Positions 45,181-55,822 of a DNA stretch of 64,000 nucleotides are shown here, in pieces. The DNA is taken from the NCBI GenBank assembly GCA_922989275.2, contig OV277869.1, positions 20,718,189-20,782,188 on the forward strand. Reading direction: 5' to 3'. The position numbers and the translations under genes are program-made. The notes beneath the pieces are model-generated. The model saw only the letters and a list, made by a program, of their open reading frames with translations, was not told where the DNA came from and ran no database searches. The stretch's first letter is position 1. Each line of letters begins with the position of its first letter. The DNA is from Gari tellinella (lineage: Eukaryota > Mollusca > Bivalvia > Cardiida > Psammobiidae).

Positions 45181-45717
45181 AATAACCTGATGCAAACGAA
45201 TTAATACGATTGTTTTTAACTTTTTATAAAATAAGTGAACTTTGTAGTTTCTTTGAAATATAAATAAGTTTACTTAGATTCAGTAATTCTTTATTTTTTG
45301 ATGTAGACATTCGTTTCTAAGATTTATTTGATGCAGGCCATCTGTAATAAAATGCTTTTATATATTAATATTAAATAGCTATAATTTGGTGTGTAATGCC
45401 TAAAATAGAACACCGTTCACTCTTATCAGATACAGATCTTTATTCGGCATAAAATAGCATAAGCATAAGCATATTCATAAAAAGTTTACATTTATCATTT
45501 ACAGCTAGGTCTAGCTTGTTAAAAATTATGAATATATTATGCATAGCAAATAGTGAACGTTCTGCTATTTTTTGCTGTGTTCGGAACCAATTCCCGTTTT
45601 TGAAAATGTTTATCCCAAGATATTTATCAATACATAGTTTTTTTTCTACCAGCTAAAGTAAAACCTCTCTAATACGGCCACCTGTCATTAACTCTCTAGT
45701 CACGCATATATGCATCA

Positions 45718-45799
45718 TTTGCAAACAGTGTATCCGTGATAAGTACACTTGTCCTATGCACCCTAAGGAGCCACCTGATCAGGGTCTACATTGTTTGTT
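45718..45799. repeat. CAAACAGTGTA hairpin repeat
   Basis: TTTGCAAACAGTGTATCCGT with GATCAGGGTCTACATTGTTT. A TTAACTCTCTAGTCACGCAT word just upstream (45689) resembles the left end of the piggyBac element at 48455. Confidence 0.5.
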
Positions 45800-46159
45800 C
45801 TTTTGACATATACTGTGAAAGTCAACCCTAAAATGTCAAAAATGGACTAGACTGAATTGAAAATTGCACCACTGTATTTAACCGTCATTTTGTATTTATG
45901 CTGTCAACAGTTGAACTTATATGTGCTTATTGATTGTAATAACAAATAAACAGTGATTGTAGATTATAAAGTCATTTTTCTTGTCATTTGTGAAATTAAA
46001 AGTGATTTGTTTTCCACATTTCCGGCACGTGCGGGAGGCGATAATTGCCTTGGTATGAGTGTTTATCCGATGTGTAAACTGTTATAACAACATACAAGTT
46101 AATGTTTGACACGCTTCACATACATTGAGCGATAATACATGTTCATTGTTAACAAATTG

Positions 46160-46620
46160 ACCATTTAATTGAATAAAAGACAAGTAATAATATTCCTGTT
46201 TTAAAAAACATTCAACAACTTGATTACAATTCTATTAATCAAGGTTATAATTTTTTCGGACCCCACACTCTCTTAACATATATTTTTTAACTTTGCATAT
46301 TTGCACATTTTTGTTGAAATAATGTCAGGAAACTGCACAAAAAAATTATAAAAAAGATAAAGAAAACAATATTCGGCTACGAAATGACTTTAACAATTTT
46401 CCTAGGCTACGAAATGACTTATGCCTTCTTTGAGGCCATTCATTTTTTAATTTTTGGTGGTTACGAAATGACTATTTCAACTTTTTTGTCGGCTACGAAA
46501 TGACCAAAAAATCGGTTACGAAATGACTTTTAGGTTTTGCGCGGTTACGAAATGACCAAAAATTCGGCTACGAAATGACTTATTTTACCGGTTACGAAAT
46601 GACTCGGTTACGAAATGACT
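46160..46620 (-). repeat. Right long inverted repeat, nine mirrored motifs
   Basis: GGTTACGAAATGAC or GGCTACGAAATGAC occurs nine times between about 46375 and 46620, in the mirror order of the left arm. The inner part carries ATTCTATTAATCAAGG and AGGAAACTGCACAAAAAAAT. Confidence 0.85.
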
Positions 46621-46661
46621 AGCTCCCGTTTCAAGCACCCTTATACTAAATCACCTATATT

Positions 46662-46730
46662 TGCAAACAGTTTGGATCCAGGTCAGATGCCACATAATGC
46701 AGCATCTAATCTGGATCTAAACTATTTGCC
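46662..46730. repeat. CAAACAGTTTGGATCC hairpin repeat
   Basis: TTGCAAACAGTTTGGATCCA mirrored by TCTGGATCTAAACTATTTGC. Near-duplicates at 47040-47097 and 49750-49826 occupy the corresponding places of HINE-G copies. Confidence 0.65.
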
Positions 46731-48458
46731 ACTCATTTACATATTTTCTTATATTTAGAAAATATAAGTTATTATTTTTTACATATTTCACATACAAACA
46801 TTTGGAGCAGACAACAGTTCAGCATGATAATAGTCAGTTCTCCCTGAGACGGTCTCTTATTGCATAACTGACCCATAGCTAGCTCTGAACTCAGGTCACT
46901 GAGATACATAGCAGAAATTATGATGTCTGCTATTTTATGCTCAAGCACAACTTAGTTCAAGGCATATTACTTTTGGTCTGTCTGTTTGTTTGTTTGTTTA
47001 TCTTTCTGTCTATCAGTCCACAATTAATTCTTGGCCATAAACAGTATGGATCCAGGTCAGATGCCACATAATGCTGCATCTAAGCTGGATCCAAATTTGC
47101 CACTCATTTACATATAGTTTCCTATATTTAGAAAATGTAAATAATGATATTTATTAACCTATTAACGCATACATATTCCTTTTTATGTCTTTAATTTATT
47201 CTTCCACAGAAGAAAATAATTTCACTTTATACAGTCATTGTTGTCTTTAACAATTGCTTCAAATGACATCTCCTCATATATTGCTGAAAAGATTTCAACC
47301 ATGTTCCTTGGGTCAAGTTGTTTCAAAATTGTTCAAAGAATTAAAAACAATGTAGAACTCTGGTTGCCATGGCAACCAAGTGAAAAAATAAGGAAATCTT
47401 AAAAAATCTTCTTGTCTGAAACTACAAGGGCTAGATCTTAGACATTTGTCACATAGCATCATCTACAGGTCCTCTATAAAGATTGTACAAACTATGCCCC
47501 TGGGGTCAAAATTGGCCCCGCCCCGGGGGTCACAGTTTAACATAGAGTTATATAGTGAAATTTTCAAACGTCTTCTCCTCTGAAAATAATATGGCCAGGT
47601 CTTTGATATCTGGCATGGTGACACTTTTAGATGTCCTATACCAATAAGGTTCAAATGGTTCTGGTCGATTGCATATCATCTACAGGTCCTCTATCAAGTT
47701 TGTACAAATTATGCCCCTGGGGTCAAAATTAGCCCCACCCGGGGGTCACAGTTTTCAAACGTCTTCTTTTCTGAAGCTAATATAGCCAGAGCTTTGATAT
47801 TCGGCATGGTGTTACTTCTAGATGTCCTTTATCTATTTTGTTCAAATGGTTCCAGTCTGTTGCATATGTAGGTCACAGGAGCTAAAAATAGATTTTTTCA
47901 ATGGAAACTTAAAAAAAATCTTCATGTCTAGAACCCTAGTACCCTGATCTTAGATATTTGGAACATAGCATCATCTACAGGTCCTCTATTAAGATTGTTC
48001 AAATTATGCCCCTCGGGTAAAAAATGACCCCGTCCTGGACATAAATCATTATCTCCATTTTGATGTACAGCTATTCTCAGGTGAGCGACATATGCCCCAT
48101 GGGGCTCTTGTTTAATATATACAGTACATACAAACTGTACTGTTTAGGGTCTTTTTAGCTCGCCTGTACGTAGTTCATGACGAGCTATTGCAATACCCCC
48201 GGTGTAGTCGTTGTTGTCGTTGTCGTCGTCGGCAGCGTCGTGAACGGCGTAAACAATTTTAAGAAAATGTCTATAACTTCTATGTCCTTTGAGGTATTGC
48301 TTTCATAGTTGGTATGTGTGTGTATATGGACAAGACCTTTCCATGCACAGAAATATTTTGACCCCTATGACCTTGACCTTGAACTTAGGGCCTGCGTTTA
48401 GGTTTCGAAATCTGCGTTTAGGTTTCGAAAAATGCCTTTAAACTTCTATGTCCCTTAA

Positions 48459-48580
48459 CTCTTTCCAGTCGAATCACGCCGATATGCGTGATTTCAACCT
48501 CCCCGTTCCAGTCGAACTACGCCTATGTGCGTGTCTACAGGTATCAGCTGCAAGTCGAATCACGCATATATGCGGGATGT
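48459..48580. repeat. Left subterminal repeats of the piggyBac element
   Basis: CCAGTCGAATCACGCCGATA, CCAGTCGAACTACGCCTATG and CAAGTCGAATCACGCATATA occur about 42 bp apart. Each holds a CACGC-n-GCGTG-like palindrome. Likely transposase-binding sites (inference). Confidence 0.6.
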
Positions 48581-50159
48581 AGACACGTTGCTTTTAAAGG
48601 TTTATTTGGTTATCAAAAACGTGTTTGACAGCATTTTTGTTTTATATCCAATAAGAGTAGACCTTATAATGCCCAAATCTGAAAAAATATTTTCGATTTT
48701 TTAATTTTGTAACCTGTAATTGAAGTTTCAAAATCGAGTGTTAAGATTTTGAGGTGAGTAGAATATAGCCGTGGGTGGATACAGCGATCCGGGATTGTTT
48801 TGGAGAAACGAGCTATCAGAAAGCAATAAATTATAAAAATACTATTAGAAATCGAAGAATCATGCATTTCTTACCACAAAAACAGCTATCCAGATGATTA
48901 TTTCCAGTTAAAACGGTTGAAAAATCCGTTCCGAATCCGTCACTAGCAATGAAGCGGTTTGGGAATTATAATCCTAATTTTCTCCCGGAAATATCCGTGT
49001 ATTGAATATTTTATATGAATCCAGATCGGAAGTTGACTTATAAGAATTGTTTTTTCAATCAAACATTCGTAAAAACCCGTAAGAGAAACATAGAGATGTG
49101 TCAAAATTGCACAGCAGAACTTCAACGCATATATGCAAGTTACGAACATTCAGTGTGTTGACATATACATGTGTATTACTACAGTGTCATCTATTTAGAC
49201 ATAAAGCATTATTTCTGTTCTTCTATTTTTTTTAGCTCACCTGAGCCAAAGGCTCAAGGTGAGCTATTGTGACCGCTCACCGTCCGTAGTACGTCTGTCC
49301 GTCTGTCCGTCTGTCCGTCTGTCCGTCTGTCCGTCTGTCCGTCTGTCCGTCTGTCCGTTCACTTTTACTTCAAACGACATCTCCTCTGAAACCCGCCGAT
49401 TGTAGGGAGAGTTCAAACTGCTTATGATGTTCCTTGGATGCTTCTCTACAGAAGTTGTTCAAAAAAAAAGGAAAAAAAGCACAAACTCTGCTTGAAAAAG
49501 CAAAAAAGCAAAAATCTTTAAAAAATCTTCTTGCCCAAAACTACTAGGCCCTAAGCTTTGATATTTGTACAGTAGAATCTCCTGGTGGATCTATCTATAG
49601 TTTGTTAAAATGAAATCCCTAGGGTCACATTTGACACCACCCTGCACAGTTTAAGTGCTGCTCTAGGCAGGTTTTACAGTATTTTTGATTTAGGCAGAAC
49701 TGTATTTACCTGAGTTACCCTTAATATACTATGGGCAAATAGCCAATATTTGCAAACATTTTGGATCCAGATCAGATGCAACATAATCATAATGCTACAT
49801 CTAATCTGGATCCAACCTATTTGCCACTCATTTACCAACTTAACATTTTCTAAATTGTTTTTTTGTACACTTTTCACATACAGTAGGTTTTAAGCAGACA
49901 TCATTTCAGTCTGGTAAGGGTAAGCCCAAGCGTTCTAGCCACTGAGGTCAAATATTATGCAACTCTGAACTGGTAGTGGGTATCACAGAACTGGTCATGA
50001 TCAGCTGAACATGTTGTCTGCTAAAGTTTAGATATGGTTCAGTCTGATTCATACTTAGAGAAACAGGATCTGGAAGTGATCCACTGACAGTTATGTAATT
50101 ATGTCTTATGCCATATTTATACATATGTTTAATATTGGTTTTGTCAGAGTTATCTGTAT

Positions 50160-50525
50160 GTCTTTTCAATAATTCCACTTTAAACAGTCATGAAAATGTA
50201 AGATGCAAAAGTAAAGCAAAGTGTGCATTAACCCTTAGCCCGCCAAATAAATTGTCGTCTGCTATATTTCTCGTCTGCTTCAAGTTTCAAAGTGCTTCAA
50301 AGTTGCTCAAAATTGCTGAAAATGTTGTCCGAGTGTCAAACAGCTTGGATCCGGATGAGACGCCGAGTTACTCGGCGTCTAATCCGGATCCAAGCTGTTT
50401 GCATATAAAGCTATAGTCGTGAGTGGCAGGCTAAGGGTTAAGACACATTCTGCTTTACTTTCAACCTGCTTTAGGTGGCCACCTATTTTCAAAATTAGAA
50501 ACATGCTATGGGGTAATGGGTAAAA
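50160..50525. mobile_element. TTAA-type MITE inside HINE-G, split at its palindrome centre
   Basis: AATTCCACTTTAAACAGTCA, AAAGTAAAGCAAAGTGTGCA, then a 214-bp insertion, then GACACATTCTGCTTTACTTT, GGTGGCCACCTATTTTCAAA and CTATGGGGTAATGGGT. It is the same element as 39905-40154, with its left end decayed. Confidence 0.65.
50228..50441. mobile_element. piggyBac-type MITE, 214 bp with TTAA duplications
   Basis: TTAACCCTTAGCCCGCC and GGCAGGCTAAGGGTTAA form 13-bp inverted repeats next to TTAA. The core holds the hairpin CAAACAGCTTGGATCCGGAT / ATCCGGATCCAAGCTGTTTG (50333-50403). Words TGTCGTCTGCTATATTTCTC and AAATTGCTGAAAATGTTGTC flank it. This copy shows that the solitary hairpins elsewhere are remnants of such MITEs. 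Confidence 0.88.
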
Positions 50526-51573
50526 TGAAATTGCCTATTTGGAAAGAGCCTGATGAGAGGAAGTGCCATTTGCAAAGGCCATAACTCTGACATCATTGTT
50601 TTTTTAGTTATTTCCCTTTGTGATATTTTCTTGTCAAGAAGACAACTTCAGTTCTACTGATGCTATTGTAATGAAATTTTATGTATGGAAAGAAACTGAT
50701 GAGAGAAAATGCCATGCACAAGGGCAGCAATATTTAGTTTTTCCCCTTTGTCATATTTTATTGTCAGGAAAATAATTCCAGTTCTGTTGACGCTAGTGAA
50801 ATAATTATCATTTATTGGAAATGGAAATAGCTTGATAAGAGGATGTGTCATGGATAAGGGTCGTAAGCTTGGCAACAAAATTCACTTTTGTCATGTTTTC
50901 TTGTCTGGAAGATAACTCCATTTATAGTTATATTAAAATGTTGTCTTGCCCAGTCAACTTAGGTACAAACTTCAATGTCCTCAGGTGAGCGAATTAAGGG
51001 CCATGGCCCTCTTGTTTATAAAACACTTTGTGATTTAAATGAGAAGTTGACAAACTAAAATAGATTATTTAAGAATAAAAAGAAAAAACAACGTCTAAAA
51101 ATAACACGTGTCACGGAAATGTACGAAATTTACTCGGCAAACGACGGACGTTATGAAATATGGTGTGCGGTATAGATTTACATAGAATTTGCGGGAAATG
51201 ATTTTCAAGACAGAAAAATATAATAAAAAGAGCCGACCAAAACGCCGGGAGATATCAAAGTCGGTCAGCCTCTTTAACAGTCTGAGGCCCGCTTATCAGC
51301 GTGGTGTGATTTACCCTTTGAAGTCTAGACCCCGCCCCGGCGCGTGGCAGCGGTATTGATCAGAAGAAGGAAAGCGACATGCTGTGCGATTTCCGTTTAT
51401 TGTTTTTAGGTGCTTTATTGTTTATCAATAAGGTCTTCCCAGCTTCCTTTTTTTGAACAACCAATTAAAATTGATGTAATCGCTTCATTATGAAAGAGGC
51501 TGTTTGATTAGATGAAAAAAATAGAGAAAATAATGACGTTTGAATGCTGCACGTGATTGACACTTGACCTCCT

Positions 51574-51580
51574 TATAAAA
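51574..51580 (+). promoter_or_regulatory. TATA box of the piggyBac transposase
   Basis: TATAAAA 42 bp before the ATG, flanked on both sides by GCACGTGAT (about 51549 and 51590), an E-box-type palindrome. Position fits a start of transcription around 51605. AAAAATGGC gives the start codon a favourable context. Confidence 0.5.
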
Positions 51581-51621
51581 ACTCATTTTGCACGTGATAC
51601 GTTGTCAGATTTCTTGTAAAA

Positions 51622-53121
51622 ATGGCTAGTGATACTGAGAGCGAGTTTGACGGATTTTCGGAGAATGAGTTACGTGAAAGTGAAAGTAGACAACGGACAA
51701 TCATGGAAAATGAAGAGTCGGACTTTTCTCTTTCTGACAGCAGTGATTCAGAGGATGATTTACCGCTAATTAGATTCAGAAACCGACCCGAATTGGAATT
51801 ACGGGAAAACACAGACGGGAAATGGTCGGCACGTCGGCAGCCTATTAGGATGAAATCGTTTGAAGAAAACACTGGACCTACTAACATTCTAGCTGAAAAT
51901 AAAACAGAACTGGATTTCTTTCAACTGATATTCACACCAGATTTGATAGCACATCTTGTAACTGAGACGAATAATTACGCGGATCTAAAGATGCAGCAAA
52001 AGCCAGACTCAAAATGGAAACCAGTTACAATGGAAGAAATGAAAGCTTTTATAGGCTTTCAAATCACAATGGGAGTTATTCCGGCACCAGAAGTGGACAT
52101 GTATTGGACCACTGATCCTTTGTTCAAGGCCACTGGGATCGGTGAAAGGATTACTAGGGACAGATATGATAAACTCACCCAGTACTTCCATGTAGCAGAT
52201 ATCACATCAAATCCACCCAGGGGAATGAATGGACATGACAAACTGGCACATATACGTCCAGTGATCAACGCTGTGAAGGAGAAACTAGCTGAGAATTATC
52301 TGCCACACAGGGAAACTAGTATCGACGAAGCCATGATTGGATTTACTGGACGCTTGGGATTCAAACAGTACGTGCCAATCAAACCGACAAAAAGGGGCAT
52401 CAAAGTCTGGGTCCGGGCAGACCCGCACAATGGTTACGTCAATGACTTTGACATTTACTGTGGAAAGTCAGCCCAGAACACTGATCGTGGACTCGGTGAA
52501 AGCGTGGTGTGGAATTTGTGCCAACCAATCTTGGATAAAGGTCATCACGTGTACTGTGATAACTACTTCACGTCGGTGAGATTATTCGAAGAGTTGCTGG
52601 ACAATAACACGTACGCCTGTGTCAAGCAGGTCGAAGCACCCGGAGTGGTACACATGTACACACAACACATGAATGGTGTAGATCGAGCCGACCAACTTCG
52701 TGCAATGTATCCGATCGGACGTAAGTCAGTGAAGTGGTGGAAGTATGTTTTCTGGTTCCTTGTCGACATCTCCATCGTAAACGCATTCATACTGATGAAG
52801 GAATCCCCAAACCATCTGAGAAGAACAAGGACAGGCAAGCGGAAACCGAGGAGACAACTGGAATTCCGTCAGCAGCTTGCCAAACAGCTGATCAGCAGTT
52901 ACAGCATAAAACGTAAACGGCACGTACTGAAGCAAATCGACGACAATGGAACAAACTGTTGGATCACCGTCATGGAGAAGAAACGGACCTGTAAGCAGTG
53001 CAGCAAAGAAGGACGTAGAAGGGAACCTCGTTCTGGCTGTGTCGGATGTTCAGTAAATTTGTGTTTGGAATGTTTCAAACCATTCCACGTCGACAAGTTC
53101 CCTGAGAGATTTTGGAGATAA
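51622..53121 (+). CDS. piggyBac-family transposase, 499 aa, with an internal in-frame gap
   Basis: DDD transposase (DDE_Tnp_1_7 type) that cuts and pastes DNA at TTAA. The acidic Ser/Glu-rich N-terminus (1-55) is usual. The core has TSIDEAMIGFTGR (D235), VYCDNYFTS (D313) and NGVDRADQLR (D354, D357), then KWWKYVFWFLVDISIVNAFI. The C-terminus is a Cys-rich finger: C457-x2-C460, C473-x2-C476, C481-x2-C484, H489. In the Trichoplusia piggyBac the catalytic aspartates are 268, 346 and 447. Here D1-D2 is also 78 residues, but D2-D3 is only 41 against about 101. About 60 residues of the insertion domain seem deleted near residues 334-340 (TYACVKQVEAPGVV) without breaking the frame. No introns. The ORF is fully open, so decay is recent, but activity is doubtful. 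Confidence 0.92.
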   Translation: MASDTESEFDGFSENELRESESRQRTIMENEESDFSLSDSSDSEDDLPLIRFRNRPELELRENTDGKWSARRQPIRMKSFEENTGPTNILAENKTELDFFQLIFTPDLIAHLVTETNNYADLKMQQKPDSKWKPVTMEEMKAFIGFQITMGVIPAPEVDMYWTTDPLFKATGIGERITRDRYDKLTQYFHVADITSNPPRGMNGHDKLAHIRPVINAVKEKLAENYLPHRETSIDEAMIGFTGRLGFKQYVPIKPTKRGIKVWVRADPHNGYVNDFDIYCGKSAQNTDRGLGESVVWNLCQPILDKGHHVYCDNYFTSVRLFEELLDNNTYACVKQVEAPGVVHMYTQHMNGVDRADQLRAMYPIGRKSVKWWKYVFWFLVDISIVNAFILMKESPNHLRRTRTGKRKPRRQLEFRQQLAKQLISSYSIKRKRHVLKQIDDNGTNCWITVMEKKRTCKQCSKEGRRREPRSGCVGCSVNLCLECFKPFHVDKFPERFWR

Positions 53122-53194
53122 AGTTTGGAAGTTATGTGAAGTGAAGTGATTCTAGTGAAGAAAGTTAGAAAGTGAAGTGAAATTCAATTGGATA

Positions 53195-54960
53195 ACTTAT
53201 TCCGTGTTTGGTTTGGAAAGATGTTTCAACAGAAAATTTAAAACAATCTTCTTTGATTATTATAAATATTCTGCTGAAACAACTTTCTATACCTGTGACA
53301 GTGTCTATTTCGACACCGCCCTGCCCGAGTACAAGTGATATTTGCAAAAAGTTTGGATCCTGATCAGACACCGTGTAACACGATGTCTGATAAGGATCCA
53401 AACTGGTTGTGACTATAAAATCTTATATAATTTTAAAGAAATAATCCAATTTGCCTAAAATTTGATTATTCTGTGATTATTAAAAGTATTCAGCTGAAAC
53501 ACCTTTCCACACCTGTGAAAGTGTCTATAATCCTTTTACTGCCTTACCCGAGCACAACTGATATCTACAACAAGTTTGGATCCCGAGCAGACGCAGTGTA
53601 ACACTGTGTCTGATAAAGATCCAAACTGTTTGATGTTCATTATTAGTCAATTCACATAAAATTTAGATTTGAGAAATAAAATTTAGATTTGAGAAATAAA
53701 AGCTGACATCAATTGTTAACTGCAGACAATGTCATGGCAGTAAAAGGATTTTTTCTCAAGTTCCAATGATATATAAGAAATAGTTGAGATTGTATATAGT
53801 ATAGATATTTTATGTCTGGTTTTGAAAGATTTTACAACAGAAACTTTATAATAATCTTCTTTGATTATTGAAAATTTTCAGTTGAAATATCTTTCAACAC
53901 CTGTGAAAGTGTATCATAGGCTCATAAGAAAGTATATATAGTATAGATATTTAAGATTTTGAAAGATATTTCATGAGAAAAACTTATGATAATTTTCTTA
54001 TATAAGATTGACTGTGATTTATTTAATTTTTATAGGTTCATCAGAAAGTTTATTAGAGTGTATATAGTATAGATATTTATGTTTGTGTTTGATTTTGAAA
54101 GATCTTTCATCAGAAAAAAATTAAAACATTTAAAACAATCTTCATTGATTATTTAATTTTTTGGGAGTAAAATATCTTTCAATATCAAGTGACGTGTATA
54201 TATGATCAACTGTTATTTATTCAAATTCAAATTCTATAGGATTATAAGAAAGTATATGAGAGTGTATATGGTATAGATATTTAGTTTGTGTTTGATTTTG
54301 AAAGATATTTCATCTGAAAAAATTTAAAAACAATCTTCATTGATTATTTTAATTTTTTCAGATGAAATATCTTTGAACATCAAGTGAGGTGTATATAAAT
54401 TTGATTGTTATTTATTCAAGTTATATATGTTCATAAGAAAGTATATTAGAGTGTATAGTATAGGTGTTTTAGTTTATGTTGAAAGATATTTCATCAGAAA
54501 ACTTATGATAATTTTCTTTCTTTGGTTATTAAAATTCTCGAATGAAATATCTTTCAACATCAGACTGAGAGTGACGTGTATATAAGAATGACTGTTATTT
54601 ATTTAAATTCCATAGGTTCATCAGAAAGTTTATGTTTTGTTTTAAAGGATATTTCATCAAATCATTTTAAAACAATCTTTTACTATAACTGTTCAGCTGA
54701 AGTATCCTTCTACACCTGTGAAGCGTGCCTAAGATTGACTGTTTTTTATTTATTTCAAAAAACTAAAAAAAACAGAGATAAAGACAGAATGTATATAATA
54801 GTTTATATAGTATAGATACTTAATGTTAGGTTTGGTTTAGAAAGATATTTCAACAGAAAAGTTACAGTTATCTTCTTGATCATTAGAAATTTTCCATTGC
54901 AATATCTTTCAACATCAAAGAGAGTGTCTAATAGAGTGGCCGTTTTATTTATTTTGCCTG
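53195..54960. repeat. Right subterminal array of inverted-repeat units in the piggyBac element
   Basis: About nine diverged units of 130-190 bp. Each pairs GAAAGATATTTCATCAGAAA with TTTTCAGATGAAATATCTTT, for example at 54298/54355 and 54480/54540, separated by CAATCTTC-TTGATTATT and followed by a GTATATAGTATAGATATTTA word. It lies between the transposase stop and the right end. Confidence 0.7.
53343..53409. repeat. AGTTTGGATCCTGATCAGAC hairpin repeat
   Basis: AAAGTTTGGATCCTGATCAG mirrored by CTGATAAGGATCCAAACTGG around CACCGTGTAACACGATG. A second copy lies at 53565-53632 (AAGTTTGGATCCCGAGCAGA). Confidence 0.65.
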
Positions 54961-55822
54961 TAAAAATGTATATTATTTTTAGATATTACAATTGAGTATG
55001 AAGTTTTAGATATATACTGAAAATTTGGTATTAAAAGGTTGAAAAATGATTTAGTTATTGTGTTTTTTGTTTTGCATGCATCAGTTAAATCCCAAGTCTG
55101 CCAGGTATCTTATCAGCCTAGATTAGTGTTAGACTGCAACCCCTGAGATAAGCTTAGACTGCGTGTACTGATAAAGGCTTAGGGAGCAAAGAGTTAAGGT
55201 ATTGCTTCCATAGTTGGTATGTGTGTGTATATAGACAAGACCTTTCCATGCTCAGAATAATTTAGACCCCTGTGACCTTGACCTTGAACTTAGGGCCTGC
55301 GTTTAGGTTTCCAAATCTGCGTTTAGGTTTCGAAAAATGCCTTTAACTTCTATGTCCCTTGAGGTATTGCTTCCATAGTCGGTATGTGTGTGTATATGGA
55401 CAAGACCTTTCCATGCACAGAAATTTTTTGACCCCTGTGACCTTGACCTTGAACTTAGGGCCTGCATTTAGGTTTCGAAATCTGTGTTTAAGTTTCGAAA
55501 AATGCCTTTAACTTCTATGTCCCTTGAGGTATTGTTTTCATAGTTGGTATGTATGTGTATATGGGCAAGACCTTAACATGCAAAGAAAGATTTAGACCCG
55601 TGTGACCTTGACCTTGAACTTAGGGCCTGTGTTTAGGTTTCGAAATCTGTGTTTAGGTTTAGAAAAATGCCTTTTACTTCTATGTCCTTTGAGGTATTGC
55701 TTTCATAGTTGGTATGTATGTGTATATGGACAAGACCTTTACATGCAAAGAAAAAGTTTGACCTCTGTGACCTTGACCTTGAACTTATGGCCTGTGTTTA
55801 GGTTTCGAAATCTGCGTTTAGG

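Larger units (their letters stand above)
43051..46627. mobile_element. Unclassified DNA transposon with long repeat-bearing inverted ends, 3.58 kb
   Basis: Flanked by the direct repeat GTTTCAAG (43043-43050 and 46628-46635). Each end is an inverted repeat of roughly 450 bp, and the outer about 270 bp hold nine copies of AGTCATTTCGTARCCG. The middle (43516-46159) is AT-rich and holds hairpin repeats and a small tandem array but no transposase ORF. An 8-bp duplication with long, iterated ends could fit MULE- or hAT-like elements; I cannot place it. Confidence 0.75.
42589..48111 (+). mobile_element. HINE-G/B composite, interrupted by a 3.6-kb TIR element
   Basis: Head TTTTAGCTCACCTGAGCCGA with AGGCTCAAGGTGAGC, GTCCGCCTGTCCGCCTGTCC, G-type core to 43050. 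The core resumes after 46635 (CACCCTTATAC). From 47240 (GTCTTTAACAATTGCTTCAA) HINE-B sequence takes over to GGTGAGCGACATATGCCCCA, GGGGCTCTTGT. Half a TTAA MITE sits at about 47155-47238. Confidence 0.6.
49226..51015 (+). mobile_element. HINE-G nested in the piggyBac element
   Basis: AGCTCACCTGAGCCAAAGGC with TCAAGGTGAGCT, about eight GTCCGTCT repeats (49302-49360), G core, end TCAGGTGAGCGAATTAAGGG, CCATGGCCCTCTTGT. It lies upstream of the transposase promoter by about 560 bp. Confidence 0.8.
48455..55197 (+). mobile_element. piggyBac-type transposon, 6.74 kb, with TTAA duplication
   Basis: TTAA at 48455-48458 and 55194-55197. Adjacent ends CTCTTTCC (left) and CTCTTTGC (right, complement) are short inverted repeats. 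Without the element and one TTAA, the host reads TCTATGTCCC-TTAA-GGTATTGCTTCC, a normal HINE-D monomer (compare 57178-57200, which has TTAA at this spot). It carries one transposase gene, a subterminal repeat block at each end and a nested HINE-G. Confidence 0.92.

Noticed and set aside
45689..45720. TTAACTCTCTAGTCACGCATATATGC word as a second piggyBac end
   Set aside because: Similar to the left end at 48455, but no matching right end with TTAA was found nearby.
51573..51887. 104-aa antisense ORF over the transposase start
   Set aside because: A shadow of the acidic, Ser/Glu-rich transposase N-terminus.
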